Notes: generated by a model not told the origin, from the letters alone. Shown: positions 1 to 11,526, counted from the stretch's first letter. The stretch: DNA of 64,000 nt from Neoconidiobolus thromboides FSU 785 (GCA_025603075.1 MU626275.1:113553-177552), one strand, 5' to 3'. Translations and numbers: made by a program.

Positions 1-241
1 TGAAAATAGGTGTAAAATAAAGAAAAAGTTGTTATCTATTGATAATTCAATGCTTAAGATTAAAATGTTTGTTAATACAAATTAATGATCATACTACAAT
101 GATAATAAATTAAACTACTAAAAGTAAAAACAAAAGACTAACCCATTTTAATTTATTAAATTTGTATTCAAAACAACAGAATATTTAATATTATTTATTT
201 CATTTATATTTTTTTGATTAACATAGAACTGTTTTATATTT

Positions 242-1717
242 TCAATTAATCTTCTTCACACTATCTGTTATTAACAAAGTCTCCGGTTTAAAAATATTTC
301 CTTTAAACATACAATTATTCTCACATGGAGTTATATAATTTCTTACATGTTGAAAGTAATTGTTACAATGTTTAGCATCTCCAACTTTATTTTGAACTTT
401 TAATATATTTTTAATAACATCTGAATTTTCACAATGTGGTAATTTATTCACCCCTACTTTTAATTCATTAAAAAACAATTCGATTGGGTTTAAGAATACA
501 GAATATTCAGGTAAAATTAATATAAATGAATTGGAGTATCTAATGGCTTCTTTTAGTTCATTAGGGATAACATGAGGATTTGTGCTATTGAATACATACA
601 CAATTTGTTTATGTCTATTTTTGGAATATAAATCCATTATAAATTTATTGAAATCCTCTTGATTATTGGTATTCGTTTTTTTCTTATCAATTATTTTAAA
701 TGTTTCAATTTGAAATTGAGATATAGCTCCAATATAATTAATACTTTTAGGTGTTGATTCTGGTGTTAATATAATTCTTTGTCCTTCAGATGCAAACTCA
801 CCTTGATTAACAGCATGACGATTGAAATAGATTTCATCAATGTAAATAAATTCACATGTCATTAATATTTTATATTCTTCAATATATTGTTTTCTTTTTA
901 ATATTATATCTTTATCATTCCATCTATTTCGAATTTGTATTTTTTGTTTATATGTAATATCCAAATTATTTTTAAGTCGACTTATTGTGGATTTAGATAT
1001 ATCAATTTGTTTTGTTAACAAGAAATCTCTTACTTGTAATAATGTAGTTTCATGATTTCTCGATATATAATCATAGATAAAATCATTTGTTTCTTCATTG
1101 ACTTTTTTGTTATTCCCATTTTTTCTTAAATCATCAATACCAATATTATTGGCTATCTTCTTTTTTTTCCTACAAATTCTTGTATGAAATGTATTATAAC
1201 TTAAACCTAATATTTCAGCACCCGTTTTGATTGGTATTTTTCCATCTAAAACACCATTAATGATCATATCATCATTACTTTTTTTAATTAATTTATCTTC
1301 ACTTGAACATTCTTTCTTTTTACGTTTTAATAATTTCACTTTTTTTGAACCAAATAAACTATTGAATTCAACCATTTGTTTATTAATGTCAATTATCATT
1401 TTTTTTAATTTATTATATCTTTCTTTGAGTTCTGAATTGGCACTAATTAACTTTAATGTTTCTGTTTTGTTAAGAACATCTTTACTAATTTCGTCATATA
1501 TCTTTAAATCTCCAATCTCTACTTTATTAAATACATAGAATTCATTATTCATATTATTCTGCTCGTTACTTACATTATCATATTGGCTCCTTTCAAAAAT
1601 ATCATCATTCATTATAATTTGATTAATACTATTGATAGATATATTATTACCTCCCATTATATATTTTGCAAAAGAAACAAAGAAATAAAGAATAAAATTG
1701 AAATTATTTTTATACAT
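242..1717 (-). CDS. Tc1/mariner-IS630-like DDE transposase, one catalytic Asp replaced
   Basis: An intronless 491-residue reading frame from the ATG at 1717. The N-terminal third is Asn/Lys-rich with a basic stretch near residues 130-147. A helix-turn-helix follows around residues 164-184 (TGAEILGLSYNTF), then a second winged-helix-like segment near 220-260. The C-terminal half has the DDE_3 fold signature: first Asp in FIYIDEIYF (D294), the strand VYVFNSTNPH where families usually have a DN..xxH motif, and LPEYSVFLNPIE carrying the acidic third residue (E413). The second catalytic Asp is Asn377, so cut-and-paste activity is doubtful. No terminal inverted repeats were found around the gene; the left flank is cut by the window edge. 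Could be a recently decayed transposon or a domesticated DNA-binding protein. Family call is secure; activity is not. Confidence 0.85.
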   Translation of the reverse strand: MYKNNFNFILYFFVSFAKYIMGGNNISINSINQIIMNDDIFERSQYDNVSNEQNNMNNEFYVFNKVEIGDLKIYDEISKDVLNKTETLKLISANSELKERYNKLKKMIIDINKQMVEFNSLFGSKKVKLLKRKKKECSSEDKLIKKSNDDMIINGVLDGKIPIKTGAEILGLSYNTFHTRICRKKKKIANNIGIDDLRKNGNNKKVNEETNDFIYDYISRNHETTLLQVRDFLLTKQIDISKSTISRLKNNLDITYKQKIQIRNRWNDKDIILKRKQYIEEYKILMTCEFIYIDEIYFNRHAVNQGEFASEGQRIILTPESTPKSINYIGAISQFQIETFKIIDKKKTNTNNQEDFNKFIMDLYSKNRHKQIVYVFNSTNPHVIPNELKEAIRYSNSFILILPEYSVFLNPIELFFNELKVGVNKLPHCENSDVIKNILKVQNKVGDAKHCNNYFQHVRNYITPCENNCMFKGNIFKPETLLITDSVKKIN

Positions 1718-1861
1718 TTGAATCAATAAAAGTATTAAATTAGGTTACGCAATCATTGCATTTAAATGAAACGAATCAGTAATTAAAATTATCATTTACA
1801 TTTACTAAAAAATACTAAATTCATGAAATTATTATAGGTTTAAATAAAACAAAAACTATTA

Positions 1862-1966
1862 ATATGGGGCTGTTTTTTGGTTTCATAACTTTTTCTATTT
1901 TTCAAGCTCTATTTGAGCAGAGAGATTGTTAGTAAAACTATTAAGCAAAAAAATACATCCCCATAT
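1862..1966 (+). mobile_element. MITE copy M1
   Basis: Full copy of the ~105-bp foldback element, ends ATATGGGG and CCCATAT. It lies 145 bp upstream of the transposase start but has its own two ends, so it is a separate insertion. Plus orientation throughout this list means the strand with the open 35-codon frame. Confidence 0.9.
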
Positions 1967-2167
1967 CGACTTATAAAAAAATATTTTTTTGCTTTATTGT
2001 ATTAAAATAATATTTTAAATTTTAAATTTTAGATGCTATATATAAAGTTGTACTGGTTTATGATAATTAGATCAAATTTTAAAAACAATATTATACATCT
2101 CTTTTATAAAGATGAAGTTAATAAAAATATAAAATTGAATTGATAAATTCTTTTATACCAATTTTAA

Positions 2168-2263
2168 ATGGAGATGTCTTTTTAAAGATTTTACTGACAA
2201 TCTTCCACTCAAATAGTGCTTAAAAATGGAAAAAGTAATAAAACTAAAAACATCCCCAAATAT
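2168..2263 (-). mobile_element. MITE copy M2 (degenerate)
   Basis: Reverse-orientation copy, slightly short, with left end ATGGAGATG and right end CATCCCCAAATAT; internal sequence GGAAAAAGTAATAAAAC is recognisable. Confidence 0.85.
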
Positions 2264-2478
2264 CATAAATAGAAAGTTGATTATTAGAAATATTAAAAAT
2301 AGTATTGTAACAAAATATTTTACTATTTTGATTGTTTGGTATTACTATTTTATATTACTATTAAATACATAATTTAAAATTTAAAAATTGTAAGTTATAT
2401 AAACAAATAATAAACAAATAGTGACTTAATGTTATTAAATATAGTTAAATATAGTTAAAATAAATATATTCAAATTCC

Positions 2479-2585
2479 ATATGAGAATGTATCTTTGTAT
2501 TTAAGGATTTTACTAACAAATTTTGCAGTCAAATAGTGCTTAAAAGATGGAAAAAGTAATGAAGCCAAAAAAAACATCCCCATAT
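2479..2585 (-). mobile_element. MITE copy M3
   Basis: Reverse-orientation copy with ends ATATGAGAATG and CATCCCCATAT; the inner hairpin is altered (AGTGCTT with GCAGTC). Confidence 0.9.
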
Positions 2586-3408
2586 TTTCAACTTATTTTT
2601 TATTTTTTTACTAATATAAATTTAATGCTTAAAGTTAAAACCTTAAACTAATAAACTAGATATAAATTAGTAAGTTTTGGCCTATATAACTAAGATAAAC
2701 TTAAATCATAAAAAATAACTTAGAAAAAGAATTGTTATATCAAAAAGTTTTTATAGTTTGCATTGGGGTGTCATGCATAAAAAGTGTATTTAATTCATTA
2801 GTGCAATTATCTGAATTTAATTAAATCTATCATATAAATTATGATTAAATTGGTTATAAAAGTATAGCTACTATTATGATTATAAAGCTAATAGAGCAAT
2901 ATTTCATATTAATAAGCATCGTTTTAGAAAATTAACTTAAGCCAGTATTAAAAGTAGAAAAATAAAAGGTAGTTGTATAAATTTAAGCTTCTAATATAAT
3001 AAAATCTAAGTCTTTAGCTACTACTAGAGCTTTTTATAGATGATATCATAAATAAATATTTTATAATGTTAAGTTATAAACATAGGTGATATTAAACAAT
3101 AATTTTTTTATTTTTATAAACCTTTTAAAAACCACCCTAAAATAATATTTGAGGGATACTTTATTAGTTTCTTTTTTTTGAAGTCATGTGTTGAAAGTTG
3201 GTAGAGTACTAATTTAAATAAAATTGTTCCAAATGGGTCGGTTTGGAATAGTACTTATTAATTGATTATAATATTAAAACTTAATTCTTTTTTTAAGTTT
3301 GCTCATAATAAAAACATTATTGTTTAACTAATAATAAGTTCATAATAAAGGTATCATTTAGTAGTGTAATTCGATTTTAAATATAATTTAATGGTAATAA
3401 TATTAGGA

Positions 3409-4893
3409 CTACTTTTTAAAGTAACCTTTGGTTAAAAAATAAACAAACGAAAGTGTACTTAATAAGAGAACACTACAACCCTTTCTAAAATGGGATTTGC
3501 GAGCGGATAATACCTCTGAATAAGGAATTGAAGTTTGAGAAAGTAAATGCATAACATTAGGTTGAATGATACCGAAAGGCAATAATCGAACTAAAATATT
3601 ACGAATAATATCAAATACCATTCGAATTTCGAATGTTCTTGTATGACGTTCAAGGACATATTGTTGTGATATAATTTGGATAGCTTCGGTTTCTTGTTTT
3701 CTTTGTTTAGTAAACATAGCTGGTGCCTTGGTCCAATCGTCCTTAGTTTGGTCTAATATTTGATTTAATTCGAAAACATCTTCAAAACCACAATTGATCC
3801 CTTGGCCAACAGTTGGTACCATAGTGTGAGCAGCATCACCAATTATCATAGCAGAAGAGGTAGGATGATGAAATTGAGAATAATAAATCGTTTCAAATCC
3901 ATGTTTAGGAACGGTCAATTGTTCGGCTGATTCCTTGGTTTTGTAGGAATCTAAATTTTTCACACCGAATCGCTTTGCAAAATTTTGATACATTACCTCT
4001 CCAATATTGGGAAAATTAGCGATAAAAAAGCGATATAAATCATTACTATCTTTCATTGTGTGACAGCATTGATATAAATCACTTTGTTTTTGTTTTTGTT
4101 TTTGTTTTTCAAGTTGGCACCATGGATTAAGTGCAAATCCAAAAGAATCATGATTTGGTAAAATAATAATGTTACCATTGTTAGATCTTGGTTGTACGGT
4201 ATACATACAATCTTTTTCAAATGATAACCCATGCTCAGTAAAATCAGAATGTGAGATGTTTACTGAAATATATGGCTCAACCTCGGATGTACACTGATAC
4301 TTAATTTCTGGGCATTGATCCCTTAATGCTTTACCAACCCCAGAGCGAGCACCATCACAACCAATAAGTATATTAAATTCAACTGCTTGATTCTTTCCAT
4401 TCTCTTCATTAGCATTGTTATCTAAAAAATGAACTATTTTATTTTCAAAATCAACATCAATCACTTTTTTTAAATATTCTATTTGAATTTGGTCTTTATA
4501 ATTTTGTTCAATATAATCTAACAATACAACTACTACATCACTCCTTTGAATGGACAATCTTTCTCCACGTATGACTGCCTTCATACCCTTACCAAGATCA
4601 TCTACTCTAATACAATTGATGATTTTTTTGATAATTATACCAGAGTTTATTACCTTATCCTTTAATGTTGAAATTTGAGCAAGTGCATTCAACCCTCTAT
4701 GGCTCAATGTCAAATTGTAATTATGGCTATCTTCTTTTTGGTATCGGATATTTTCAATGGCTCTTTTCTCATACACTTTTATTTGAGGGTATAGCTTGTT
4801 TCCGTTGGAGTCTTTGCGTTTTGCTAAATAAATTGCAGTTAATAATCCTACTGGACCAGCTCCAATAATCACTGTTTTTTCGTTAATTGACAT
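3409..4893 (-). CDS. BNA4: Kynurenine 3-monooxygenase
   Basis: Intronless, 494 residues. FAD- and NADPH-dependent hydroxylation of L-kynurenine to 3-hydroxykynurenine in the kynurenine route to NAD, at the mitochondrial outer membrane in this family. Visible motifs: Rossmann GAGPVG at residues 11-16, the flavin/NADPH contact GCDGARS at 178-184, and GDAAHTMVPTVGQGINCGFED from about 352, typical of kynurenine monooxygenases. The C-terminal hydrophobic segment (about 472-489) followed by KGYFKK fits the tail anchor of the family. Length matches family members. A Lys-Gln run at 263-269 is encoded by a TTTTTG-type microsatellite and is an in-frame insertion in the substrate domain. The ATG at 4893 directly precedes the FAD motif. 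Function is well supported by similarity. Confidence 0.93.
   Translation of the reverse strand: MSINEKTVIIGAGPVGLLTAIYLAKRKDSNGNKLYPQIKVYEKRAIENIRYQKEDSHNYNLTLSHRGLNALAQISTLKDKVINSGIIIKKIINCIRVDDLGKGMKAVIRGERLSIQRSDVVVVLLDYIEQNYKDQIQIEYLKKVIDVDFENKIVHFLDNNANEENGKNQAVEFNILIGCDGARSGVGKALRDQCPEIKYQCTSEVEPYISVNISHSDFTEHGLSFEKDCMYTVQPRSNNGNIIILPNHDSFGFALNPWCQLEKQKQKQKQSDLYQCCHTMKDSNDLYRFFIANFPNIGEVMYQNFAKRFGVKNLDSYKTKESAEQLTVPKHGFETIYYSQFHHPTSSAMIIGDAAHTMVPTVGQGINCGFEDVFELNQILDQTKDDWTKAPAMFTKQRKQETEAIQIISQQYVLERHTRTFEIRMVFDIIRNILVRLLPFGIIQPNVMHLLSQTSIPYSEVLSARKSHFRKGCSVLLLSTLSFVYFLTKGYFKK
4084..4109. repeat. BNA4: Coding microsatellite (TTTTTG)n
   Basis: Four to five hexanucleotide units inside the kynurenine monooxygenase gene, translated on the minus strand as alternating Lys-Gln. 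Confidence 0.85.
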
Positions 4894-6595
4894 ATTGTTA
4901 TTGCTTCTCTCGTCTTTATTTTTTGGTTTTGTTACTTTAATTTATATATATAAATTGGAATTTTATCTTTAACGTTTTCTATCTGATTTTATGCTTTTTA
5001 AAATGATTTGTTAATATGGAGAGAACACGTAACCAATTGATATCAAACTAAATAACTATAAATGTCAATTTACAAAATAAACCTGTTGTAGTCTACAGTA
5101 TTTGCCCAAATTTCAGGAATGTTTGTAATGAGCTAGCAAACAGATTTATTAAATAAATATATGGGGATGTATTTTTGTGTTTAAGAATTTTACTAACAAA
5201 TTTTCCGCTTGAATAGCGCTTAAAAGGTGGAAAAAGTAATGAAATCAAAAAAATCATCCTCATATCTTAATTGCTAATAAATCAAAAAGTTAATATTGTG
5301 TATCACTTTAAAATCATACACTTATTGTCATTTGCTATGTATTAAACTTGTAACAGATTGTAACATGTTATATACATTTAAAAGTGTTTTAAATATGTAA
5401 TTTTACTAAGTTAGCTTCAAATCCCTTATCAATTTCAAAGATCTTGCTCATCTCCCCAAACTCCCAAACTCGGTTTAATCTTTTTCCTTGTTATAGAAGC
5501 AATTGAATATTTAAGATTTGTAACTAAGGTGCTCTTTATTAACTTTCAAACTTAGATGACTGCCCAATTAAAATACAATCTAAAAGATATTTATTTTTTT
5601 AACAATTTTAATGCTATGGCTCTATTTAAAATAAGTAAAACTATTTACTGATCATCTCTTATTGAAACACTCTCATTTATTTGGAGTAGAGTTATATAAG
5701 GTTAAAATATTTACAAACAGTGAATGGTAGTGGTCAAAAATAGTAGGAACCTTTTTACAAATTTTTATTCCTTTTGATAAAGAATTAATTTTTAACATTA
5801 AGTGAACAGAAGCTGATTAATTCATTAACTAATTAAAAGTTAAATCCTATCCTAACCTCCCTAATTCTAATTCAACCCTAATATTTACTGTATACAGGTT
5901 ATTTTTCTAAGCTTTTAATCTATTTGATTGTTTTTGATTACCATTTTTTTTAACTATAGAGTAATAAAAATCTGCAAAAGATTTTTACTGTCCTTAAGCA
6001 TCACCTTACTTTATTCACATTTAATGAAGCAAGTAATAATAAAATACTTCTTTTGCATCTAAACGCAATGCATGATGACATTAATCAATTATTTTAATTT
6101 ATTAGTCTATTAATAATCTTTTAAATCGTTATTTTGGTATATTTGATAAATCCTTGTTAATTTATCACATAATCAAAAATGATGGATTATTAAGAATTTA
6201 ACCTACATAATTTAAAAAATACCTTCGCTTTTTATGTCTTTATTTGAAACTACATTTTGGCCTTTAGAAATGATACTTCGCAGTATTGGCTATCTTGTAG
6301 TTTATAATCAATATTGATAGCCAACCATAAAGTTATGATCGAAACAGTCACCGTATCGTCAAGAAAATTGATCATAGCTAGGGGTACCATAGAAAAGAAG
6401 TAGAAATCAAGAAAACAAACAAAGAAATAATATAAACAATATCGTCCGTAAACACCTATAAATCCCCCCAAAACAACTTAACATTATCCAATAAATTAAA
6501 ATTTCAAATCCATAGACTAAGTAAATTTTCAACCTCAATAATAAAAAGTATACAAAGTTTATTTATAAGAGCCATCAACCAACCCCATTTATTCA
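4894..6595. other. Intergenic with one MITE
   Basis: Contains MITE copy M4 and otherwise AT-rich DNA. A 73-codon minus-strand open frame at 6250-6471 has no recognisable domain and is not called. Confidence 0.65.
5159..5265 (-). mobile_element. MITE copy M4
   Basis: Near-consensus reverse copy: ATATGGGGATGTATTTTTG at the left and CATCCTCATAT at the right. Lies about 270 bp upstream of the kynurenine monooxygenase start. Confidence 0.93.
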
Positions 6596-7441
6596 TCACT
6601 GCCACAAAAAGCAACTAAGCAAACTAAAATTAACTATGAGTAAGAAATGATTTACATTACAATATGTTGTTCCAGAGATCAAGCTTCCAATATCAAACTC
6701 GGGCTCATCATTATTTAATTTATTATTAGGCGTTAAAGTTTCTGTATTCACTTTTGTGCTTTTGGTTTCTGTTTCCTCATCCGTACTGGTTGATTCTGTT
6801 GTTTTTGTAGGTTCATCATCACTTGATGTTTCTCCTGCACTTGATGTTTCTTCAACACTTGTTGGTTCCTCCGTTGGACTAGCTTCTTCTGTTGAATGCT
6901 CTTCTTCTGTTTTACTTTCTTCCTCTTTTTCACCATCAGTTGAAGTTTCACTTGTCTCCTCAGTTTGACTTGTCTTTTCAGTTTGATTTATATCTGTCGG
7001 CGTCAATTCAGCATTAACTGGTTCCGTGATCTTAGAATAAAAACTGGACTGACAGTTTAATAAACAGCCTGACACATCTCCGCCTCCTGCTTGACATGCA
7101 ACTGAACAATCAATGTGCTCTTGGGCTAAAAAAGGGGATTAATTTAATTTTTTATATTATCTAACTGAGCGTTAACTTACCTTGCGTCAGTATTCTACCC
7201 TGAATACACTGAGTAATGCACAGGAAGTCGGAATCGCTACATGCGCATCCCAGACCAGCTATTATTTTTATTAATAAAACTTTCAATCAAATTAACTTTT
7301 GAAATTACCTTTAACTAATTTAGATAGTTCATTTTTATCAATTTTGTTTACATGTTTATTGATGTTACTCGCTTTTTTCTTGGTGTTACTGGCTTGAATT
7401 AGAAACAAAAAATAGAATAAAAGTGACAAGTTAATTATCAT
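6596..7441 (-). CDS. Secreted Cys-rich protein with acidic Ser/Thr/Glu stalk, probably membrane or GPI anchored
   Basis: Three exons (7309-7441, 7181-7258, 6596-7125; GT...AG introns of 50 and 55 nt) give 246 residues. The N-terminus from the ATG at 7441 is a hydrophobic signal sequence, followed by a Lys-rich linker. Exons 2 and 3 encode an eight-cysteine module with four CxxxC- or CxC-like pairs (CACSDSDFLC, CITQC, CSVAC, CLLNC). The next ~100 residues are a low-complexity Thr/Ser/Glu stalk (TEETSE, EEPTS, ETSSAGE), then a terminal hydrophobic stretch that could be a GPI signal. I do not recognise the Cys module. The architecture suggests a cell-wall or surface protein. A possible extra small intron near the C-terminus was considered and not used. 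Confidence 0.7.
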
Positions 7442-8221
7442 TTTATTTTTTTAGTAGAATGATTATTTGATTATGAATTTCTGTATTAAATGTTCTTATT
7501 CAAGTTTTAAAGGTTATTTCATGTAAATAAAAATTTGAAAACTAAACTTGATTTAATTTTTTTTCAACCTTTATTTATAACCTCTATTCACTCTTGCTTC
7601 TCTTTCTCTCTATTGATAATTAAATGCCAACGTATTCACTTGATTAATAATATCAATATCATTGGTGTTATTCTCATTCTCTCATTCAATCCTCACTAAG
7701 AGGTTTAAATCTACTAATAAACCCTTATTATATTCTAAAATTCACACTATTTAATTCAATTCTTTGTTTGAAATGAATTTTTAGAATTTCTCGATTGATG
7801 ATCAAATATCTCCCATTCAATTCAAACTTTAAATGAGTCCCATTTCATTGGTCAGTTTGCTATATGCTGCATTAAAAATTATAGCTAAAGTTACAATTTG
7901 GAAAGTGTGAAATGATTGGCTAGCTGGGCTTAAAAATCTAGACAAGGAAAGTTTAGTAGGAGGTATGGACTAACTAGCCTCCTTTTGGATTTTTAATAAT
8001 AATATAATAATGAAAGCGCATATTTCCTATTCGCTTAATTAAAATACTACACTTATCACACTGTTTTCATCATACATAAAATTACATTCAAGAGATCAAA
8101 AGCGGTGCTCAAAATTTGCACTAAAACAGAAAATCCAAAATATTCCTATTTCATTGGCTTAAATTCCAATATCATTATAAACCCAATTTTCTATTAACTT
8201 TATCTTAACAAGTTCATAATC
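7442..8221. other. Intergenic between divergent genes
   Basis: Shared upstream region of the Cys-rich surface protein (minus) and POP4 (plus). It has pyrimidine-rich stretches near 7590-7610 and a short GGAGG/CCTCC inverted repeat near 7960. No gene seen. Confidence 0.6.
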
Positions 8222-9102
8222 ATGAACCCAAACCAAGCTAATTTATATCAGAGACTGAACACAAACAGTAAACCAAAGGTAGCCCAATCTCGAACTAACA
8301 TTTAATATCATCTAATAACTACGTAAACTAGGAAGATGAAGGCAATTATTTAAAAACCTGGGTAAAGCAAACGCTGTTACAAACAGATGAATTTGAAAAG
8401 ATGTTTAAAGAAAAAGTAGAAAATAAAATAGTGCATCTCAGTGGGATGAGCTTGATTAAAAGTAAAGAGAAGAAGCGAATACTTGCAATAGTTAAAAGGA
8501 TGAAGAAGGCAAAGCCATTGACGTGTAAAGAGAAGAGAGAGTCAGGGATCTATGAGATACCAGAGGAAGCTAAAAAGTAAGTTTGAATATAGGAAATAAG
8601 AAGTTAAATTTTGATCTTAGCTTTAAATAGATATGAGTATTTTGTCCCACTGAACAAACTGTGGCAGCAATATGTAGATGAGCTGGTTTGTAATGAGGGG
8701 AAGGAAAAAATAAAAAATCAGTTACTAAAGATGGATTATCATGGATCAATATTAAAAGGTAAATCAGAGCCTATATATTGGAAATGACAACAGCTTATTA
8801 TTTATTAGTCATAAGGTCGACGAATCCAAGTTTAATTGGGAAACAGGGGATTGTGATTCAAGAAACTAAAAATGTATTTAAGATGATACAAAAGGATGAT
8901 AAAGTTGTTAGTAAGAAATATATTATTTTTTATTTCTTGATTTTGTTTAATCTTTATTTTAGTAATACCAAAAAATAACAGTGAGTTTGAGATTCAAGTT
9001 AAATCTTTTAGATATAGAATCATGGGCTCTAATTTCTGTTATAAGCCATATGAACGAGCAAGTAAAAAGTTCAAACTTAAAAAGAACAATCCATTTTGTT
9101 AA
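8222..9102 (+). CDS. POP4: RNase P / RNase MRP protein subunit Pop4 (Rpp29)
   Basis: Five exons (8222-8278, 8332-8576, 8631-8758, 8794-8910, 8963-9102) with GT...AG introns of 35-54 nt, all phases consistent, give 228 residues. The product binds the RNA of RNase P and MRP, which process pre-tRNA and pre-rRNA in the nucleus. The family core is clear: YEYFVPLNKLWQQYV, then LLKMDYHGSIL, GKQGIVIQETKNVFKMI, and the C-terminal GSNFCYKPYERASKKFK that matches the Sm-like Rpp29 fold. Exon 3 uses the second of two nearby AG acceptors (after 8630), because the first leads straight to a stop. The final 35-nt intron (8759-8793) is unusually short. The gene ends 97 bp from the convergent acetyltransferase gene. 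Confidence 0.9.
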
Positions 9103-9198
9103 AGTATAGAAGAAAATAAATTTAATTTATAAATGATGTTGAATTTTTTTAATTAATTTATTTGTAAAAAAGATCAATTTAGAAAGAACTTATTATTG

Positions 9199-9853
9199 TT
9201 ATTCTTCAATATGCTTAATAACCTTGGCTGGATTTCCAGCCACTACTACATTATCTGGTACATCTTTAACTACGACTGATCCTGCTCCAATAGTTACTCC
9301 ATTTCCAATAGTTACCCCAGGACAGATGGTGACATTTCCACCAATCCAACAGTTATTTCCGATCTTAACTGGTTTAGCAAACTCAAACTCGAGTCTTAAC
9401 TTAGGCTCGATAGGATGGGTAGCTGTATATATATGTACGTTTGGTGCGATAAAACAGTTATCACCAATGGTTACAGTAGAAACATCTAAAATGATACAGT
9501 TGTAATTCATTTGAAAGTTGCTTCCTAATAAGAAAAATAAGCTATTAGGTCGAGTTAGATAGTAAATCAGCTATTTTCTTACCTACGAATATATTGTATC
9601 CATAATCGACCTTAAAGTCAGGTTCAATAAAAGCGTTGTTGTCTTTGACGCTACCAAAGAGTTGGGATACCATCTTCTTACGTAACTCTATATCCTTAGC
9701 TTCAGTAGTATTGTATTTTTTCATCCATTCGCGTGCTTTGAGGCGATCTTCGCAAAGTTGAGGATCACTAGGTTGGTATGGATACCCCTTGATCATTCTT
9801 TCCTTTTCATTCAAGCTATCGAATTCAGCCTTGTCTTTGATATAGTTTTGCAT
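9199..9853 (-). CDS. Maltose O-acetyltransferase-like enzyme (left-handed beta-helix)
   Basis: Two exons (9583-9853 and 9199-9524, 58-nt intron) give 198 residues, the normal length for the maltose/galactoside acetyltransferase family. These transfer acetyl from acetyl-CoA to sugars in the cytosol. Exon 1 holds the N-terminal helical Mac domain ([15 protein letters not shown]). Exon 2 holds hexapeptide repeats ([33 protein letters not shown]) and the family signature YTATHPIE with the catalytic His, ending in the usual [11 protein letters not shown]. The physiological acceptor in fungi is not known. Splicing restores an unbroken fold across the junction at Gly-Ser-Asn. Confidence 0.92.
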
Positions 9854-10441
9854 GTTTGAAATTACTCTGTGTTAGTTTATATCAATTTTTACTTTTTTAT
9901 TGAGTTTATATAGGTTAGTGATATTATGGATTGTTAATTAAACTGTTTGCTTTTGACATTATTTGTGAAATGTGGTACCAATCATTTATTTCCATTTTAT
10001 AAAGTTATTTATATTTATGATTTCAATGCTTTAATATTTTGATAAAAAAATATTTCAAAGGATAGTTAGAAGTCACATTGTCTTATAGCTCTAAATAGAA
10101 TTAAGAATTCTGGACTATTTTTAGATTTGTTAATAAAAGACAAAGCTATCTTTAAAATAGGAGGAAGGAAATAGTAGAGCTATTATTTTGTTCTGATTTT
10201 TTTGTTTTAGGTATTTTCTAAAATATTATTGACCTTCACACTTGAACAAATTTTTCAGTTTTTAATAATTAAATTTTAGGCTGTATTTAGCACATTAAAA
10301 CTGAATAAAATCCTGGATACAGGCTAATCCATCTACCAATAGACCAAGGAATATCAAAGAATAGCCTAAAATCTAAAATAAAGCCAAAAAATATAAAATA
10401 CTCTCATAATTTTCTTTCTTATTTTTGTTTTTCATACAAAA
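9854..10441. other. Intergenic between divergent genes
   Basis: AT-rich upstream region shared by the acetyltransferase (minus) and the class IV aminotransferase (plus). No gene or repeat recognised. Confidence 0.6.
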
Positions 10442-11526
10442 ATGTTACAATCTATTCCATTTAAGCTACTTGAAACAATGCTCTACGAGTCTGATAAAGA
10501 TGGTATTATAATAAATTCAATATCGAACCATTAACTAACATCTTTCAGACATCGAACTCTGGCCATATCATCTAGCTAGATTACAGAAGAGTATTGCTAA
10601 TTTCCAACTGGGAGTAAAACTTGATTTTATTAAACTTCGTCAAGCTGTTGATGCTAAGGTTAAAGAATTTAAATCTCAAGAATCCAATTTAGTCTACTAT
10701 TCTTTCTATAAAGATGGGCAAGAAGTAAAAAAAATACTGAGATTTAGAGTAAGTGGAAATAAGTTAAGAAATACAATCAGTTAATACAATACTAATAGAT
10801 AAGGTTATTACTCTCTCACGATGGCACTTATGAAATTCAAGTTGCTAATCAAGAGCCAATGAGTAATGGTGGGATTAATTACACAGCATATTTTTTAAAA
10901 TTCAATAACATTAAAATAAAATAGAACTTGGTAAACTCCCAACAGTCAATGTGAAACTGGATTCTGCTCCAATAGACAAAGATAGTCCATATTTATATTA
11001 TAAAACCACTTTAAGAGATGTTTATAATCAATCTAGAGAAAGGATGGGTAAGTTATATTTAACTAAATGATATATTATTATATTATTAATTTATACCACT
11101 TTTATTCATTAGGTATTAATAAACCAGAGAATGGATTATTTGATGTCATCTTGTATAATCATAATAATGAAATTACCGAAACAAGCATCGCCAATTTGGC
11201 TTTAGAAGTGGAAACTAATGGTCAAAAGAAGTTCATTACACCTAAATTAGAATGCGGTGGGTTAAAAATTTATTCATTTAAGTTTAGTTGATTTATGATT
11301 TTGTTATTTAGGGCTACTTATGGGAACTAAAAGGGCATATTTATTGGAGAATAACAAAGAGTTCCAAGAAGGGGTAATTGGCAAAGAGCAATTGGTAGAG
11401 GCAGTAAAGGTACGGTTTATCTTTTTTGTTTTTATTTTGTTGATTGAGTGCTTTCTTTAGGATGGTAAACAGCTAATTGGCTTTAATTCGGTACGTGGCG
11501 TGTTTAAGATGAATTTAATCATTTAG
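10442..11526 (+). CDS. Class IV aminotransferase, probable 4-amino-4-deoxychorismate lyase
   Basis: Seven exons (10442-10502, 10549-10748, 10799-10868, 10925-11047, 11113-11256, 11312-11409, 11461-11526) splice to 253 residues with consistent phases. The product has the PLP fold-type IV pattern: an N-terminal FKLLETMLYESD and HLARLQ, the lysine motif LYYKTTLRDVY (predicted Schiff-base Lys in KTT), the ITETSIANL glutamate motif, and ITPKLECGLLMGTKRAYLLE near the end. This arrangement, with ELWPYHLARL and DVILYN, resembles aminodeoxychorismate lyases, including those fused to PabB, which release pyruvate to give p-aminobenzoate for folate. A branched-chain or D-amino-acid aminotransferase is less likely. 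The donor at the CGLL junction was chosen because it alone restores this motif. Confidence 0.82.

Larger units (their letters stand above)
1967..3408. other. Intergenic, two MITEs only
   Basis: No coding sequence can be supported here. It holds MITE copies M2 and M3 and otherwise AT-rich sequence downstream of the kynurenine monooxygenase gene. Confidence 0.7.

Noticed and set aside
242-1966. Idea that this transposase mobilises the MITE family
   Set aside because: No MITE-like terminal repeat flanks the transposase gene; M1 beside it is a complete separate element. It remains untested because the left flank is truncated.
6250-6471. 73-codon minus frame with hydrophobic segments
   Set aside because: No domain, no splice context and composition like the surrounding AT-rich DNA.
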